A DNA stretch of 64,000 nucleotides from Protopterus annectens (taxonomy: Eukaryota > Chordata > Ceratodontiformes > Protopteridae): contig NC_056727.1 of assembly GCF_019279795.1 (NCBI RefSeq), positions 1,204,127,222 through 1,204,191,221 on the forward strand, read 5' to 3'. Both the position numbers and the translations under genes were made by a program. Under the pieces are notes generated by a model. It did not search any database. It worked only from the letters and a program-made list of their open reading frames with translations, and was not told the origin of the DNA. This document shows positions 49,965 through 59,761 of the stretch, piece by piece; position 1 is the first letter of the stretch; each line of letters opens with the position of its first letter.

Positions 49965-51594
49965 CCAACAGGGTACTTATCTGAATGGAGGACAGCCATT
50001 GTCATCCCTTTAAATAAAGGTGGATCACCCACCAATCCAGAAAATTATAGACCCATTAGGCTAGCTAGCCTGATCTGCAAAGCCATGGAACGGATTATCA
50101 TGGACCTCATTAACAAGAACATTGACAACCTCAAAACACTTGATCCCACACAGTTTGGCTTCGTCAAGGGGAGGTCATGTCTGCTATATTTGGTCAACTT
50201 CTTTGAGACAGTCACCATAGCCATGGATGAGGGGAAGATGGTGCACATTGCCTACCTTGACCTGGCCAAAGCCTTTGACACTATTCCCCACTTGGGCATA
50301 ATAGATAAACTCTGTCAACTAGGCATCAATCCATATGTTACCAGATGGGTAGCAAACTGGTTCACTGATAGAACCCACGTAGTCAAAACAGGGGAAGCCA
50401 CCTCAAGCAGTAGACCCATAACCAAAATCTTATTTCAGTGTACAGACCCAAACGACCTCCTGGCCAACTCCTACTTTCTTATACTACAGCAAAAAAATGG
50501 AACTCGCTTCCTTCCCTCCCTAAGTCACTAACAATATGAACAGTTCAAATCATGGAGCTTTTTCCCCGGGCCTCCACTGAAAAAAGACTCCGCCCAGGCC
50601 CAGTGGACTTCCCGGAAATAAATAAATAAATAAATAAATAACAAGCAGTGTACCCCTGGGTTCAGTCTTGGGGCCTCTGTTATTTGGGATATACTTTTCT
50701 GAGGTGGAGGCCAAAACCAGTGAGCTATTGATCACCAAGTTTGCAGATGACTGCAAGCTGGGTGCTGTCATCAATTCCCCTATGGATGTGGACATCCTCC
50801 AAGAGAGTCTCACTCAGAGAAATGACTGGTGCCAGAAACATGGCCTCCTGCTGAATATCAAAAAATGCATTATCATCATCTCCTTTGAGGAGAGTGATGT
50901 CCCCACAAATTATCACACTGATAGCAATGTCCTAAGCATGCAATCAGCCGTGAGGGATTTGGGCACCCAGGTTGATAGCAACCTGACTTTTGACCACCAT
51001 GTTACTTCCGTTGTACGGAAAGCCTTCTACACTAACCACCTCATAAGTAAGGGTATCTCATCCAGGGACAAGGAGGTCATAACTTCCCTGTATTCTTCCT
51101 TTATAAGGCCCATTATTAAGTACAATGCCCCTTTTAGCATATACCTTGCAAAGCACATGCAGCAGCTGGAGTGACCACAGAGGTTCCTCTCCAGGAGATT
51201 CCAGGGCCTCAAACAGCTACCATACACAGATAGGCTAAAAACCCTATCCCTCTACTGTGCTTCATACAGACTCCTCAGAGGTGACCTCTGTCTGGCACAC
51301 AAGGCGATCACAGACCCCACCTCGATGGGACTGCTGCATATCCGCAAGTCAAGCTCCACTCGAGTAACCTGCATGCTCGTTCTCAATCTGATCTGTGACA
51401 TCAACAAGACTTGTTGGTGGAACAGATTTGTGTCCCAGGGATTCCCCCATCTATGGAATAGACTCCCTCTCCACATTAAGCAGAGCACCTATTTACCCCT
51501 TTTTAAGCACAACCTGGATAACTGGATGGGAAACAGAAAATATACCCCTGGGATTCCACCCGTATCCCTGCTGGACAGGGGCATCAGGTGCTGA
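49965..51594 (+). pseudogene. CR1 ORF2 reverse transcriptase (copy f)
   Basis: First part to 50424: EWRTAIVIPLNKGGSPTNP, NYRPIRLASLICKAMERII, PTQFGFVKGRSCLL, YLDLAKAFDTIPHLGIIDKL and WVANWFTDRTHVVKTGEATS. After the insertion: SVPLGSVLGPLLFGIYFSEV (50650-50700) and TKFADDCKLGAV (50735-50770) with the catalytic pair intact, NDWCQKHGLLLNIKKC, VRDLGTQVDSNLTFDHHV, then the thumb. One TGA at 51173-51175 interrupts it in frame; the C-terminus (LWNRLPLHIKQSTYLPLFKH) ends at 51594. Apart from the insertion and that stop it is well kept. Confidence 0.9.
50424..50641 (+). mobile_element. 5'-truncated LINE tail inserted in CR1 copy f
   Basis: Contains WNSLPSLPKSLT (the C-terminal WN.LP...  segment of the tail-owning LINE), then GGAGCTTTTTCCCCGGGCCT, CCCAGTGGACTTCCCGG and five or more AAATA units. 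An ATAAC at both edges is a possible short target duplication. Confidence 0.75.
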
Positions 51595-51695
51595 TTTGTC
51601 TAAACATGGGCAAAACTCTTGGCTAGGCTTATAAGGGCCTCAAGCTCAATAGCCTAGTAACCTCCTATAACCTCCTATGATCCAATGACCAAGCC

Positions 51696-52013
51696 TTGGC
51701 AACAGAACTCAGGTGATGTTAATGATGCTTTCTTTTTGACTGGTGGCAAAATAGTCTGAGGATCTAACGCCCATACATTCAGTTATGTACCCTTACACCT
51801 AGGGGTTGAGGCCACATCCTGGATATATGGCGATTCAAGGTGGTTTTTGGCTTTGGTACACTGCCCGGACATCATGTTATCCTTGGTAGTATAACCCATA
51901 AGTATTGAAATACTACAACTATAATCTAAGCAGGGACATCAGATACAAGGCAGCAACATTCTGAAAGCTTGGAACGAAGCACAAACCTCTGTAGTTTGTT
52001 TAGCAGCAGAAAA
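51696..52013. other. No feature recognised
   Basis: Short spacer between the CR1 tail and the DIRS-like left end. Confidence 0.4.
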
Positions 52014-52059
52014 GTACAGTTGTGTACACTTACCATAAATGTAGATGTTCGAGTGTATT

Positions 52060-52470
52060 CACTGTTGCAATCATCACCTGTGGGTTATTCCTGCTGTGGT
52101 AGCTCTCGGCCAGCCCAAATACCAGAGTCAATGTTTTTCTGTGTCGGCTGCTGTCGCTTGCTGACTGATATCAGGTCGTCAGTGCTATAAAAGTAGGCAG
52201 CCAATGCCATTACATCAGTTTTTCTTGCCCTAACCAGTCAGGAGCCCAAGTAAATATGGTAAAGTGGTCCTGATGGCTAAAAGCCTCCGTTAGAAGCTTA
52301 TGTATCCCTAAAAAAGAAGATATAAGGGGGAACGCTGGAGGGAAACCAGGATTGCAACAGTGAATGCACTCTAACATCTACATTTATGGTAAGTGTACAC
52401 AACTGTACTGTGTTCTTCATATTTCACTGTTGCAGTCATCACCTGTGGGAGGATTCCAAAAGCTGAGTAG
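52060..52470. repeat. DIRS left terminal repeat and internal complementary region
   Basis: Holds the left inverted terminal repeat, the inverted pair noted in the element entry, and a repeat of its outer edge (CACTGTTGCAGTCATCACCT at 52433). Known: DIRS elements use such a region to template circular DNA before recombinase-mediated integration. Confidence 0.75.
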
Positions 52471-52506
52471 AGGGGTGATAGGATTGGTAAGAGACCCAGG
52501 AATGGG

Positions 52507-53434
52507 TCAGCATGCCCTGCACAACTGCAGAGGCAAACCCTGCCCTAGCCTTAGGTGGTAATGCTTGGTAAAGGTATGGACAGAAGTCCAGGTGGCAGCT
52601 TCCAGGATGTCCCTGGTGGGAACTCCTCCGGGGAATGCTGTGGAAGTGGAAGCTGCCCTAGTGGAATGTGTTCGAATAGACTTGGGGGGGTTTCCCATGC
52701 AATCTGTAGTATAAATGGATACAGTGTGATATCCATTTGGAAATGGTTTGTTTGGAAATGGGCTTCCCCTCTGCCCCTGGGGCAAAGCTGACAAGTAGTT
52801 GGTCTGTTTTCCTGAAGGGTTTAGTATGGTCCAGGTAGTATCTGACCTGTCTGTGCATGTCTAGTGAGTGCAGAATTCTTTCCCCCTTGTTTTGAGGGTT
52901 AGGAAGGAAGGTGGGTAGATGTATGGCCTGGTTGAGAGTTACATTAGATACTGATTTGGGCATAGAGGAGAGATTAGTCATCAGGGAGACCCTGTCTGGA
53001 TGGAAGATGATGAAGGGCTCAGTTGTCATCAGTGCCTCAAGTTCTGAAACCCTTCTGGCTGAGGTGATAGCTAGGAGAAAAGCAGTCTTCCAGGAGAGGT
53101 ATCTTAGTTCTGCTGAAGCAGCAGATTCGAAGGGTGGTAAGGATTGTTTTTCCAAAACATAATTCAGTTCCCAGGCTGGAGTGGGTGGCCTTCTGGGAGG
53201 TGTGATATTAGGAGTCCCTCTGAGGAATTGTTTAATCAAAGGATAGGAGAACAGGGGCTGTTCTGTATCAAAATGAGCTGAAATGGCTGAGGAGTGGATT
53301 TTAATAGAGGAGAAGGAGAGGCCACTATTAGGCAGCTCTGCTAGGTAGCCCAGGATAAGAGGGACAGAAGGTTGTGAGGTATTGCCCCTCTGGACTGGCT
53401 CCAGAAGCAGAATCTTTTCCATTTTCCTGTGCAA
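52507..53434 (-). pseudogene. DIRS tyrosine recombinase, one frameshift
   Basis: Frame 52658-53434 has a core-binding part (PLILGYLAELPNSGLSFSSI, SAISAHF) and the catalytic domain: FLLAITSARRVSELEAL at about 53060 carries the first Arg. At 52684-52690 a C7 run shifts the frame; the next frame continues RTHSTRAASTSTAF (the H-x-x-R pair, about 52660) and WTSVHTFTKHYHL (the Tyr, about 52570). So all R, H-x-x-R and Y positions are visible, in two frames. One C fewer would align them. Known: this enzyme integrates DIRS circles without target duplication. The N-terminus upstream of 53434 is in other frames. Confidence 0.85.
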
Positions 53435-53642
53435 GATTCTCTGGTGCTGGGCCTTCTGAGCTCTATGATAATGTCTAGGACCTTAACAGGGGCCCCTTGC
53501 TTGCCTTTAGAGTATTAGCCATGTTGATAGTTTGAGAGTCTGCAGGTCTGGGTGCAGCATTTCCCCCCACCTGAGTCAAGAGGTTTGAGATCAGGGGAAG
53601 CTGCCTGGGAGGCTGTAAGGTCAGGCTGCACAGTAAGGGGTA

Positions 53643-54541
53643 TCAATGTTGTCTGGGCCAATCTGGAGCAATGACAATGGCCTTTGGTCTCTCCTCCCTT
53701 ATTTTGTTCACTACCTTGGGAATAAGAGGCAGAGGAGGGAATGCGTACACAAAGAGGGTGTTCCAGGGGAAGGTCAAGGCATCCACCTTCCACACTAGGT
53801 GGTGATACTCCCTGGCACAGAAAATTTTCAGCTGATGGCTGAGATGTAAAGCAAAGCGATTCACCTCCGGAGTTCCCCGTGCCTGAGTGATTTGTAAAAA
53901 GATTTTTCTGTGGAATTGCCATTCATGGGGGTCCAGTAAGTTTCTGTTTAAGTGGTCTGCCAGGGTGTTGTTGATCCCTGGTAGGTATTGGACTATTAAG
54001 TGTAATCCCATGGAAGAGGCTGTTAGTCAGAGGTTCATGGCTAGCCTGCACAGAGGGTAAGATTGGGTCCCTCCCTGTTTGTTGATGTACCACATTACTG
54101 TGGTGTTGTCTGTTTTGATAAGGAGAACCCTGGCTTGAGATAGGGTTTGAAGGATGTCAGAGCCTTTTGTACTGCCATCATGTCCTTCTGGTTGATGTGT
54201 AAGGGAAGGTGCTGGGCATCCCAAAGACCTTGGGTGCCCCTGGTGTCTAGGTGAGCACCCCAAGCTATGTCTGAGGTGTATGTGGTAATGGTCTGCCCGG
54301 TTGGGTGGAGGGTGAAGGAAAGACGCTTGTTCTTGGCACAGGCCCTTGCCCACCAGAGAAACTCAGCCCTTTCTCTAGAGGTTGAGAGTGCTGACACCAA
54401 AGGTTCTTTAGGTATGACTGAAGTTTTCTGATGTGAAGCCTGGCCAGAGGAATTAAAATGATGCAAGATGCCATGTGCCCTAAGGCTTACAGGAACTTCC
54501 TCACAGTGAGGTGACTTCTGGAAGCCAGCTGGGTAAAACAC
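53643..54541 (-). pseudogene. DIRS RNase H region and post-RNase H domain
   Basis: From 54541: LSFTLHPTGQTITTYTSDIA (54300), WGAHLDTRGTQGLWDAQHLP, NQKDMMAVQKALTSF (54190), then in a shifted frame VLLIKTDNTTVMWYINKQGG (54110) and, after a further shift, LPGINNTLADHLNRNLLDPH (53960), HEWQ, FCAREYHHLVWKVDALTFPW (53810) and APDWPRQH (53650). The SD..WG, E-less KDMMAV, TDN and NT-ADHLNR blocks are the RNase H active-site contexts. Three or more shifts, otherwise clearly preserved. Confidence 0.8.
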
Positions 54542-54678
54542 AGAGGCAGGAAGTTCTGCTTTTCTGGGGAAAGGAAGGCCATTTGGGATGCTGTGCCTAG
54601 CAGTGCTCCCAAGAAAATGATCTTCCTGGAGGGTGTTTGCTTTGATTTCTTCTCATTGATTATGTACCCTAAGGAGGT

Positions 54679-55410
54679 TTAGAAGGTTTTGACAAAGAGG
54701 AGGTCCTTGAGAAGCTTTTCTTTGCAATCTGTCTGAATGAGCCAGTCATTCAGATAAGGGAAAATCTGTATATTTTTCTGTATCCAAAAGGCTATGGCCG
54801 GACATAAGCACTTGGTGAATACCCTGGGAGCAGTATATAAGCCAAAGGATAGTGCAGAGAACTGGAAGTGTTGTGAGCCTGCTCTGAAGCAAAGAAATTT
54901 CCTGCAGGATTCCCGTATGGGGATGTGGAGGTAGGCATCTTTTAGATCTAGGGTAACTAACCAGGCATTTTTTGTCAGCATAGGCAGCAGCTGCTGCAAA
55001 GTTAGCTTTTTGAATTTGGGGAATTTGGGGACCACTGGGGAGGTGTTCAGAATGGATAGATCCAGGATGGGGTGCCAAGTGCCCTCTTTTCTGGGAACAA
55101 GGAATAGTCTGGAATAAAAGTATTTGCCTGTTTGATCTGAGGGGACAGGTTCTATTGCCCCTTGGGATACAAGAGTTTGGACCTGTTTCAATGCCTCTGC
55201 CCACTGATTTGGAAGTAAGTCTGGGTACCCTCTTGGAACTGGGAATTCGTTGAAGGAGAATTTGTAGCCCTGAAAAATTATCTTTAAGACCCATTGGTCC
55301 TTTGTTACAGAAAGCCAATTTTCTTTGCAGAGGGAGAGCCTTCCTCCTAGATTTTCATGAGTGAAAAGAGGGCAGAGGGGGGAGAGGGAGTCATTGAGAG
55401 TTTTTTCCAT
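54679..55410 (-). pseudogene. DIRS reverse transcriptase, open but with altered active site
   Basis: A single 243-codon open frame: VTKDQWVLKIIFQGYKFSFN, RGYPDLLP, LVSQGAIEPVP, YSRLFLVPRKEGTWHPILDL, KLTLQQLLPML, WLVTLDLKDAYLHIPIRESC (first Asp), HFQFSALSFGLYTAPRVFTK, and IQIFPYLNDWLIQ near 54750. The family has YLDDWLI; the first Asp of the pair is Asn here (YLND), expected to abolish polymerisation. The frame stays open although the site is lost, so it could be a recent change. Confidence 0.85.
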
Positions 55411-57290
55411 AGAGGGATGGCTTAGAACTCCCTGTCTTTGTAGTGGAAGTGGTCCACTGTTTGGTTATCTGCTGTCCCTAGGATAGGAGTCTGGGTGGTC
55501 TGTCCCTACTGGGCTTACCTTGCCCCTGTCTGCTAGGTGCAGGCAAGGACCAGTGCTTTGAGGGAAAATTCCTGCTGAACCTAGGAGGTTGTACCTGAAA
55601 GAAATCTTTTACTGTTTGCATAGATTTTGCTTTGTCTTCCATCTTTTTAAGCACCTCTTCTGCTTTTACTCCAAACTAGAGGTCTTTATCCAAGGGTGCA
55701 TCAAGTATTTTAGACTTGACATGATCAGGGAGAGGTTGTTCCTTCAACCATGCATGTCTGCTAATGACATATCCTGACACTGCTGCCCTGCTTAAGGCTT
55801 CTAGGGCATAATATCCACAGTGTAATGACTGTGTGGCCACTTGACAAGTAAAGTGCAGTAAATCTGCTAACTCTTTTGAACTGGCACAGTCAAGAAAGGT
55901 TGAAATCTTTTAATAGTTTCAAAGTGTGTTGTTGATATTTTAACATGTGGAACTGACAGCTGAATGGTCTGATAGCTAAGGCTTCAGAGGTGTATACTTT
56001 TTTTACCCCATCTGTCCAGAGCTCTGGAGTCCTTGTCAGAAGGAATAGGATTATTTGCAGAACTAATCTTAGCTCCTTTTGGTCTGCAGCAGGATTTCTG
56101 TACAGGTATTTGTGAGAATCCGGTACTCTGTAATACCTGTCAGGTTTTCTGGGAGCAGGTGGGAGGGTGTCAGGAGCTAAGCTGGATTCATGGAATACAT
56201 CATCCACCACTTCTAAGATTGGAGAGATGACCAAGGGTCTGTGCTGAGGCAGGTCTAGAAACTCTCTTAGTCTTTTCTTAGACTGAGGGAAGTCCTGGGA
56301 TTCCCAGTGGAAATGTTCCCTGAGGGTGTGGAGGGTTTCCCTAAAGGAAAGATCTTCTGGTGGGGAGGCAGAAGAAATGGATTCCTCTGCATCTAAAGCC
56401 TCATAAGCAGTCAGAGGTTGTTGTTCCTCTTCAAAATCTGAATAATCAGACTCTTCAGAATTCTGTTCTGTCAGTATTTCAGGAGAAATGTTGCTTTTCC
56501 TTTTAGAAGTTGTGGCCTGACTACCCTGTTAAGGGTGATAAGATCCTCCGCCACTTTAAGCATTTGAGCTTGGGGTGGTGGAGCAGGAGTAAAATGGTGG
56601 CTAGAGGTAGTTTTCCTAGGAGTGGCCTTGCCTCTTGGCCTAAAAGTATCCATTGGTCTGAGAGAAACAGTAGTCGGATGAGAAGACGTCGTTTTTTTGT
56701 CTAGATTTGGTAGTGCGAAAAATCTCCTTGGAAGCTGGTGCCTGTGTCATGGCTCCAGACCCAACCAAGGCAGAGACAACCAAAGGCTCAGAAGATGAAG
56801 AAGATTTCTGCAGCATAACGGACTCCAAACGGGTCTCAGTAGAGGCCTGCAAAGGTATCAAATCAGGCCTCAGGGGCTGCGAATGCGCCTCACTGGATTC
56901 CGGAGAACTGATGACCTGCTTAGCGGTAAAGTCATCGAAAGGCTTAGCCTGTGTGGTCTGTCTCTATCTTTATCCTTACATTTTTTTGGAATATGGATCG
57001 TTGGCTGACGGATACCATTTTCCATTTTGGAATGCGAAGACGGAAGACAAAAAGACCTGGCTACAATAAGAGATCTACAATGAATGGTTCTCATGTTAAA
57101 GAGGGCACAGAGCTGGCAATGTGGGACGTCGTGGTCTGGGCCTAAACAAGTGATGCAGTATGAATGGAAGTTTCAGTGTGGGATTTGCTTTCCACAGACG
57201 AGACAATTGTTAACTTTTCTGACATCTGTTAGTGTAAGAAAAAAGGATCCCCAATGGGGTACTTAGCTTTAGACGTTTTCAGCTGTAATT
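55411..57290 (-). pseudogene. DIRS Gag, frameshifted
   Basis: Near 57190-57085 the minus strand gives CLVCGKQIPH, YCITCLGPDHDVPHCQLC and ALFNMRT: a C-x2-C...C-x2-C..H...C-x2-C cluster typical of the DIRS Gag N-terminus. The middle is a basic, serine-rich segment (56.47-56.7 kb). 55890-56234 has APRKPDRYYRVPDSHKYLYR and SPELWTDGVKKV-like sequence (a capsid-like block), and 55700-55780 has RHAWLKEQPLPDHVKSKILD. Stops and shifts throughout. It overlaps or abuts the RT start near 55410. Confidence 0.75.
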
Positions 57291-57359
57291 CAAACTCTGG
57301 TAGCAACCAACTGGCACACTTGCGAACTGCTTCTGTTATGGGCTCCACGGCAAGGAAGA

Positions 57360-57518
57360 CTGATGTAATGGTGTTGGCTGCCTTCCTTTATAGCACTGAC
57401 AACCTGACATCAGTCAGCAAGTGACAGCAGCTGACACAGAAAAACATTGACTCTGGTATTCGGGCCGGCCTAGGGCTACCACAGCAGGGATAACCCACAG
57501 GTGATGACTGCAACAGTG
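57360..57518. repeat. DIRS right inverted terminal repeat
   Basis: Inverse of 52060-52232 at roughly 90 percent by eye (for example ACAGCAGGGATAACCCACAG against its counterpart at 52080-52100). Confidence 0.8.
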
Positions 57519-57559
57519 AAACACGAAGAACATCTAGCAATTCTGCTGTAGAAAGAAAA

Positions 57560-58560
57560 CTGACCTCTACGCATGCATTTCAGGTAGACAGTACCATATC
57601 TGAACCACCAAAACTAGAAATAAACAGAATTTCTGATGAGGAATAAGGCAAACAAATATGATTCAACACCTTATTGAGACATATTTCTAACTGAAAATCT
57701 AATGAATACCACAGTCAGAAAGAAAGGCATCGCAACATGGAGGAGGAAACATGCTTTAAGCTAGGGAGTTAAATAAGGAGACCAAAAGTCAGTGAAACTG
57801 CCCTATAGTGCTAGTCTCCTTACCTGGTGGAACAATCAGGTTCTGCAATGATTATAGGAAGTTAAATATACTTTAAAATGTGACAGTTATGTCTAGGGGT
57901 TGATAGGCTAATAAAAAGACTGGGGGAGGCACTACTAGGTCTGACAAAAGGCTACTGGCAAATCCCTGCAAGAGCTGAAGCTAACAAAAGAAAGCTTTAT
58001 CTAACACCAGAGGGATTAATAAGAATATGATGTCCTTCCTTTTGGGCTACACAGTATCCCAGCATTTGGGACAATAATGGATGAAGTCTTGAAGCCCATA
58101 ATAACTATATTATAGCTCACCTGATGATTAGGACTCAGATCTACCTAAAATACAGTCTATACTAAATTCCTGAAGCAAGCTAGAATAACTATGAATGACC
58201 CTAAGGTATAACAGATGTTATAAACGTAGTACAAGTCATAAGGAGGGAAGTTGTTAAGCCGTAATAATAAACGGTAGAAAAAGTAAGAAACTGGTGTGTT
58301 CCAGAAAATAAGAAAGAAGTAGGGGCAGTTTAAAGTTAGATGGGTATCGGAAGTCTGTCCTCCATTTTGCAGTGACAGCATTCTTCCTTTCAGACCTATC
58401 CAATAAGAAGATCACCCTCCAGGTAAAGTGGGCAATGGAAACAGACACTACTTTCAAGCAATTAAAAGAAACCTTATGTTCCGAGAATATCATGATTTCC
58501 TGATTTTACTAAACCACCTACACCCTGGGATTCAGCAAGCAGCCATGCAGGAATAAGTTA
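57560..58560 (+). pseudogene. Ty3/Gypsy protease-RT remnant
   Basis: Plus strand, in several frames: RLGEALLGLTKGYWQIP near 57920-57970 (family: ..LDLTKGYWQ.P, first catalytic Asp lost with the deletion before LTKG), LYLTPEGL near 57990, SFWATQYPSIWDNNG near 58045 (family: PFGL..AP..FQ..MD), then a mutated YLDD region near 58110 with NYIIAHL, and FLSDLSNKKITLQVKW with TTFKQLKETLCSENIMI (58390-58490), the connection block before RNase H. No LTR seen. It is of the same general kind as the integrase at 42.2 kb. Confidence 0.75.
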
Positions 58561-59160
58561 TTCCTGCACAGCAGGGACCGTTCCTGTTCAGCACAGCAGC
58601 GCCATGCATATTTATGAAGGTGCACTGCCATGCTCTAAAATGGACACGGTTTCATGTATGAGCGCAGGGGGTTTGTCTGAGAGCAGAGCTCTCACAGTAC
58701 ACATGCCCCCTGCACTCCAGAATTGCCTTTTGGCAATTAAAAATGAGCGAGAACACTCGTAACACCCTCAACCCATCAAGATAACAAATCTGTGGTCAAA
58801 GGCATAAGGGACAATCGTCCCTAGTACCAAACCAAAAGTTGTTAGGATAACACAGGTAGCATAAGCACATAGTACACACCTTCCATAGTACACACCTTCC
58901 AATCTGTCAGAGTAAGGAATGTGGACAAAGCCAAAAGGGACAATTGTCCCATAAAGCAGAAAGTTGATAAAATAACAGGTTCAGCATTAGCAGGGATATT
59001 CTGAAGGGTATAGATAAAATAACACAACAAAACTGTTTTTTTTATAAATGCGATATAGTTTAAGTGTATCTGCATGGGTGTGCCTGTTGCTTAGCTATGC
59101 TTAGTTCAGCTTAAACAGCACAAAAAGTTAAATAGCAAGAGACATCAAACATAAGCAGTA
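58561..59160. repeat. Spacer with a degenerate tandem repeat
   Basis: GGGACAATCGTCCC (58809) and GGGACAATTGTCCC (58937) begin two similar segments about 130 bp apart, each followed by AAAGTTG and ATAACA-like sequence. The short palindrome AGGAATAAGTTATTCCT at 58549-58565 precedes them. No coding signal. It may belong to the transposon with the Myb/SANT gene. Confidence 0.5.
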
Positions 59161-59165
59161 TTGCA

Positions 59166-59240
59166 ATAGTGTATTGGTTACAGCGTATGCTTTGCGAGCA
59201 GTTATTCCTGGTTTGATTCTCACTGTAACCAGCTTGCATT
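59166..59240 (+). other. tRNA-like segment (possible SINE head)
   Basis: A TATTGGTTACAGCGTATGC segment, then GGTTTGATTCTC, which resembles the B box GGTTCGANTCC. No full cloverleaf was found. A similar GGTTCGAATCC lies at 60662-60672 inside the next feature. Confidence 0.35.
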
Positions 59241-59708
59241 TTACATGTGAAAGCAGTACATAAACATTTTTTTTATTATTACCTACTAAATAACATATAG
59301 TTGTTAACCAAAGTACTGCATTAGGTCCAGATGTGAGGTGTCAGTTTAATAAAGTTGTGAAATCCCCATATAAACACAAGTGCCCCATACAGTATAGTCA
59401 CACATGAATAAATGTAATGAAAGCACTTTGGGGGATGTCAGGGACAGTAAACAAATTTATAATATGTAATGAATGATGAATCAATGCCATACAGCAGATA
59501 GTCTTTAAATGAAAAATAAACAATGCAAACCATTGCACAGCTCTGCTTCCCAGGTGTAAGCATTGTGTAAATATGACTGCAATGAGTAGCCCAGCTAAGT
59601 GGATTTGCTCATCAGTAAGCAGTGCTAAACCCGTCCCATTAAGCACTGCCAACCTTAGCTAAGCAGGTTTGCCTGTAGCTTAGCTTAGCTCAGTATATTC
59701 AAAACCAT

Positions 59709-59747
59709 CCAATCACGGCAAAGGGTGGGAAATTGGCTGTATTTAAA
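59709..59747 (+). promoter_or_regulatory. Putative promoter of the Myb/SANT gene
   Basis: A CCAATCA motif at 59709 and TATTTAAA at 59740-59747 lie 53 and 15-22 bp before the ATG at 59762. Suggestive spacing, no experimental support. Confidence 0.3.
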
Positions 59748-59761
59748 CCCCTGTAGACAGT

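Larger units (their letters stand above)
49955..51695 (+). mobile_element. CR1 LINE, copy f, with internal LINE-tail insertion
   Basis: Starts in the RT fingers and ends with GGCTAGGCTTATAAGGGCC and CCTATAACCTCCTATGATCC at about 51690. A foreign 3' tail insertion at about 50424-50640 splits the palm. Confidence 0.9.
52014..57530 (-). mobile_element. DIRS-like retroelement, near full length, with inverted ends
   Basis: Inverted terminal segments at about 52060-52232 and 57360-57518 match in inverse orientation (GTTGCARTCATCACCTGTGG, ATACCAGAGTCAATG, TCAGTGCTATAAA). Left of the recombinase, 52014-52074 and 52349-52410 form another inverted pair of about 61 nt, and a third CACTGTTGCAGTCATC follows at 52433. 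Between the ends on the minus strand lie Gag, RT, RNase H and tyrosine recombinase. This is the DIRS arrangement (split or inverted repeats plus an internal complementary region, no LTR-integrase). Confidence 0.85.

Noticed and set aside
56507-57266. Plus-strand open frames between 56.5 and 57.3 kb
   Set aside because: They are antisense shadows of the DIRS Gag region.
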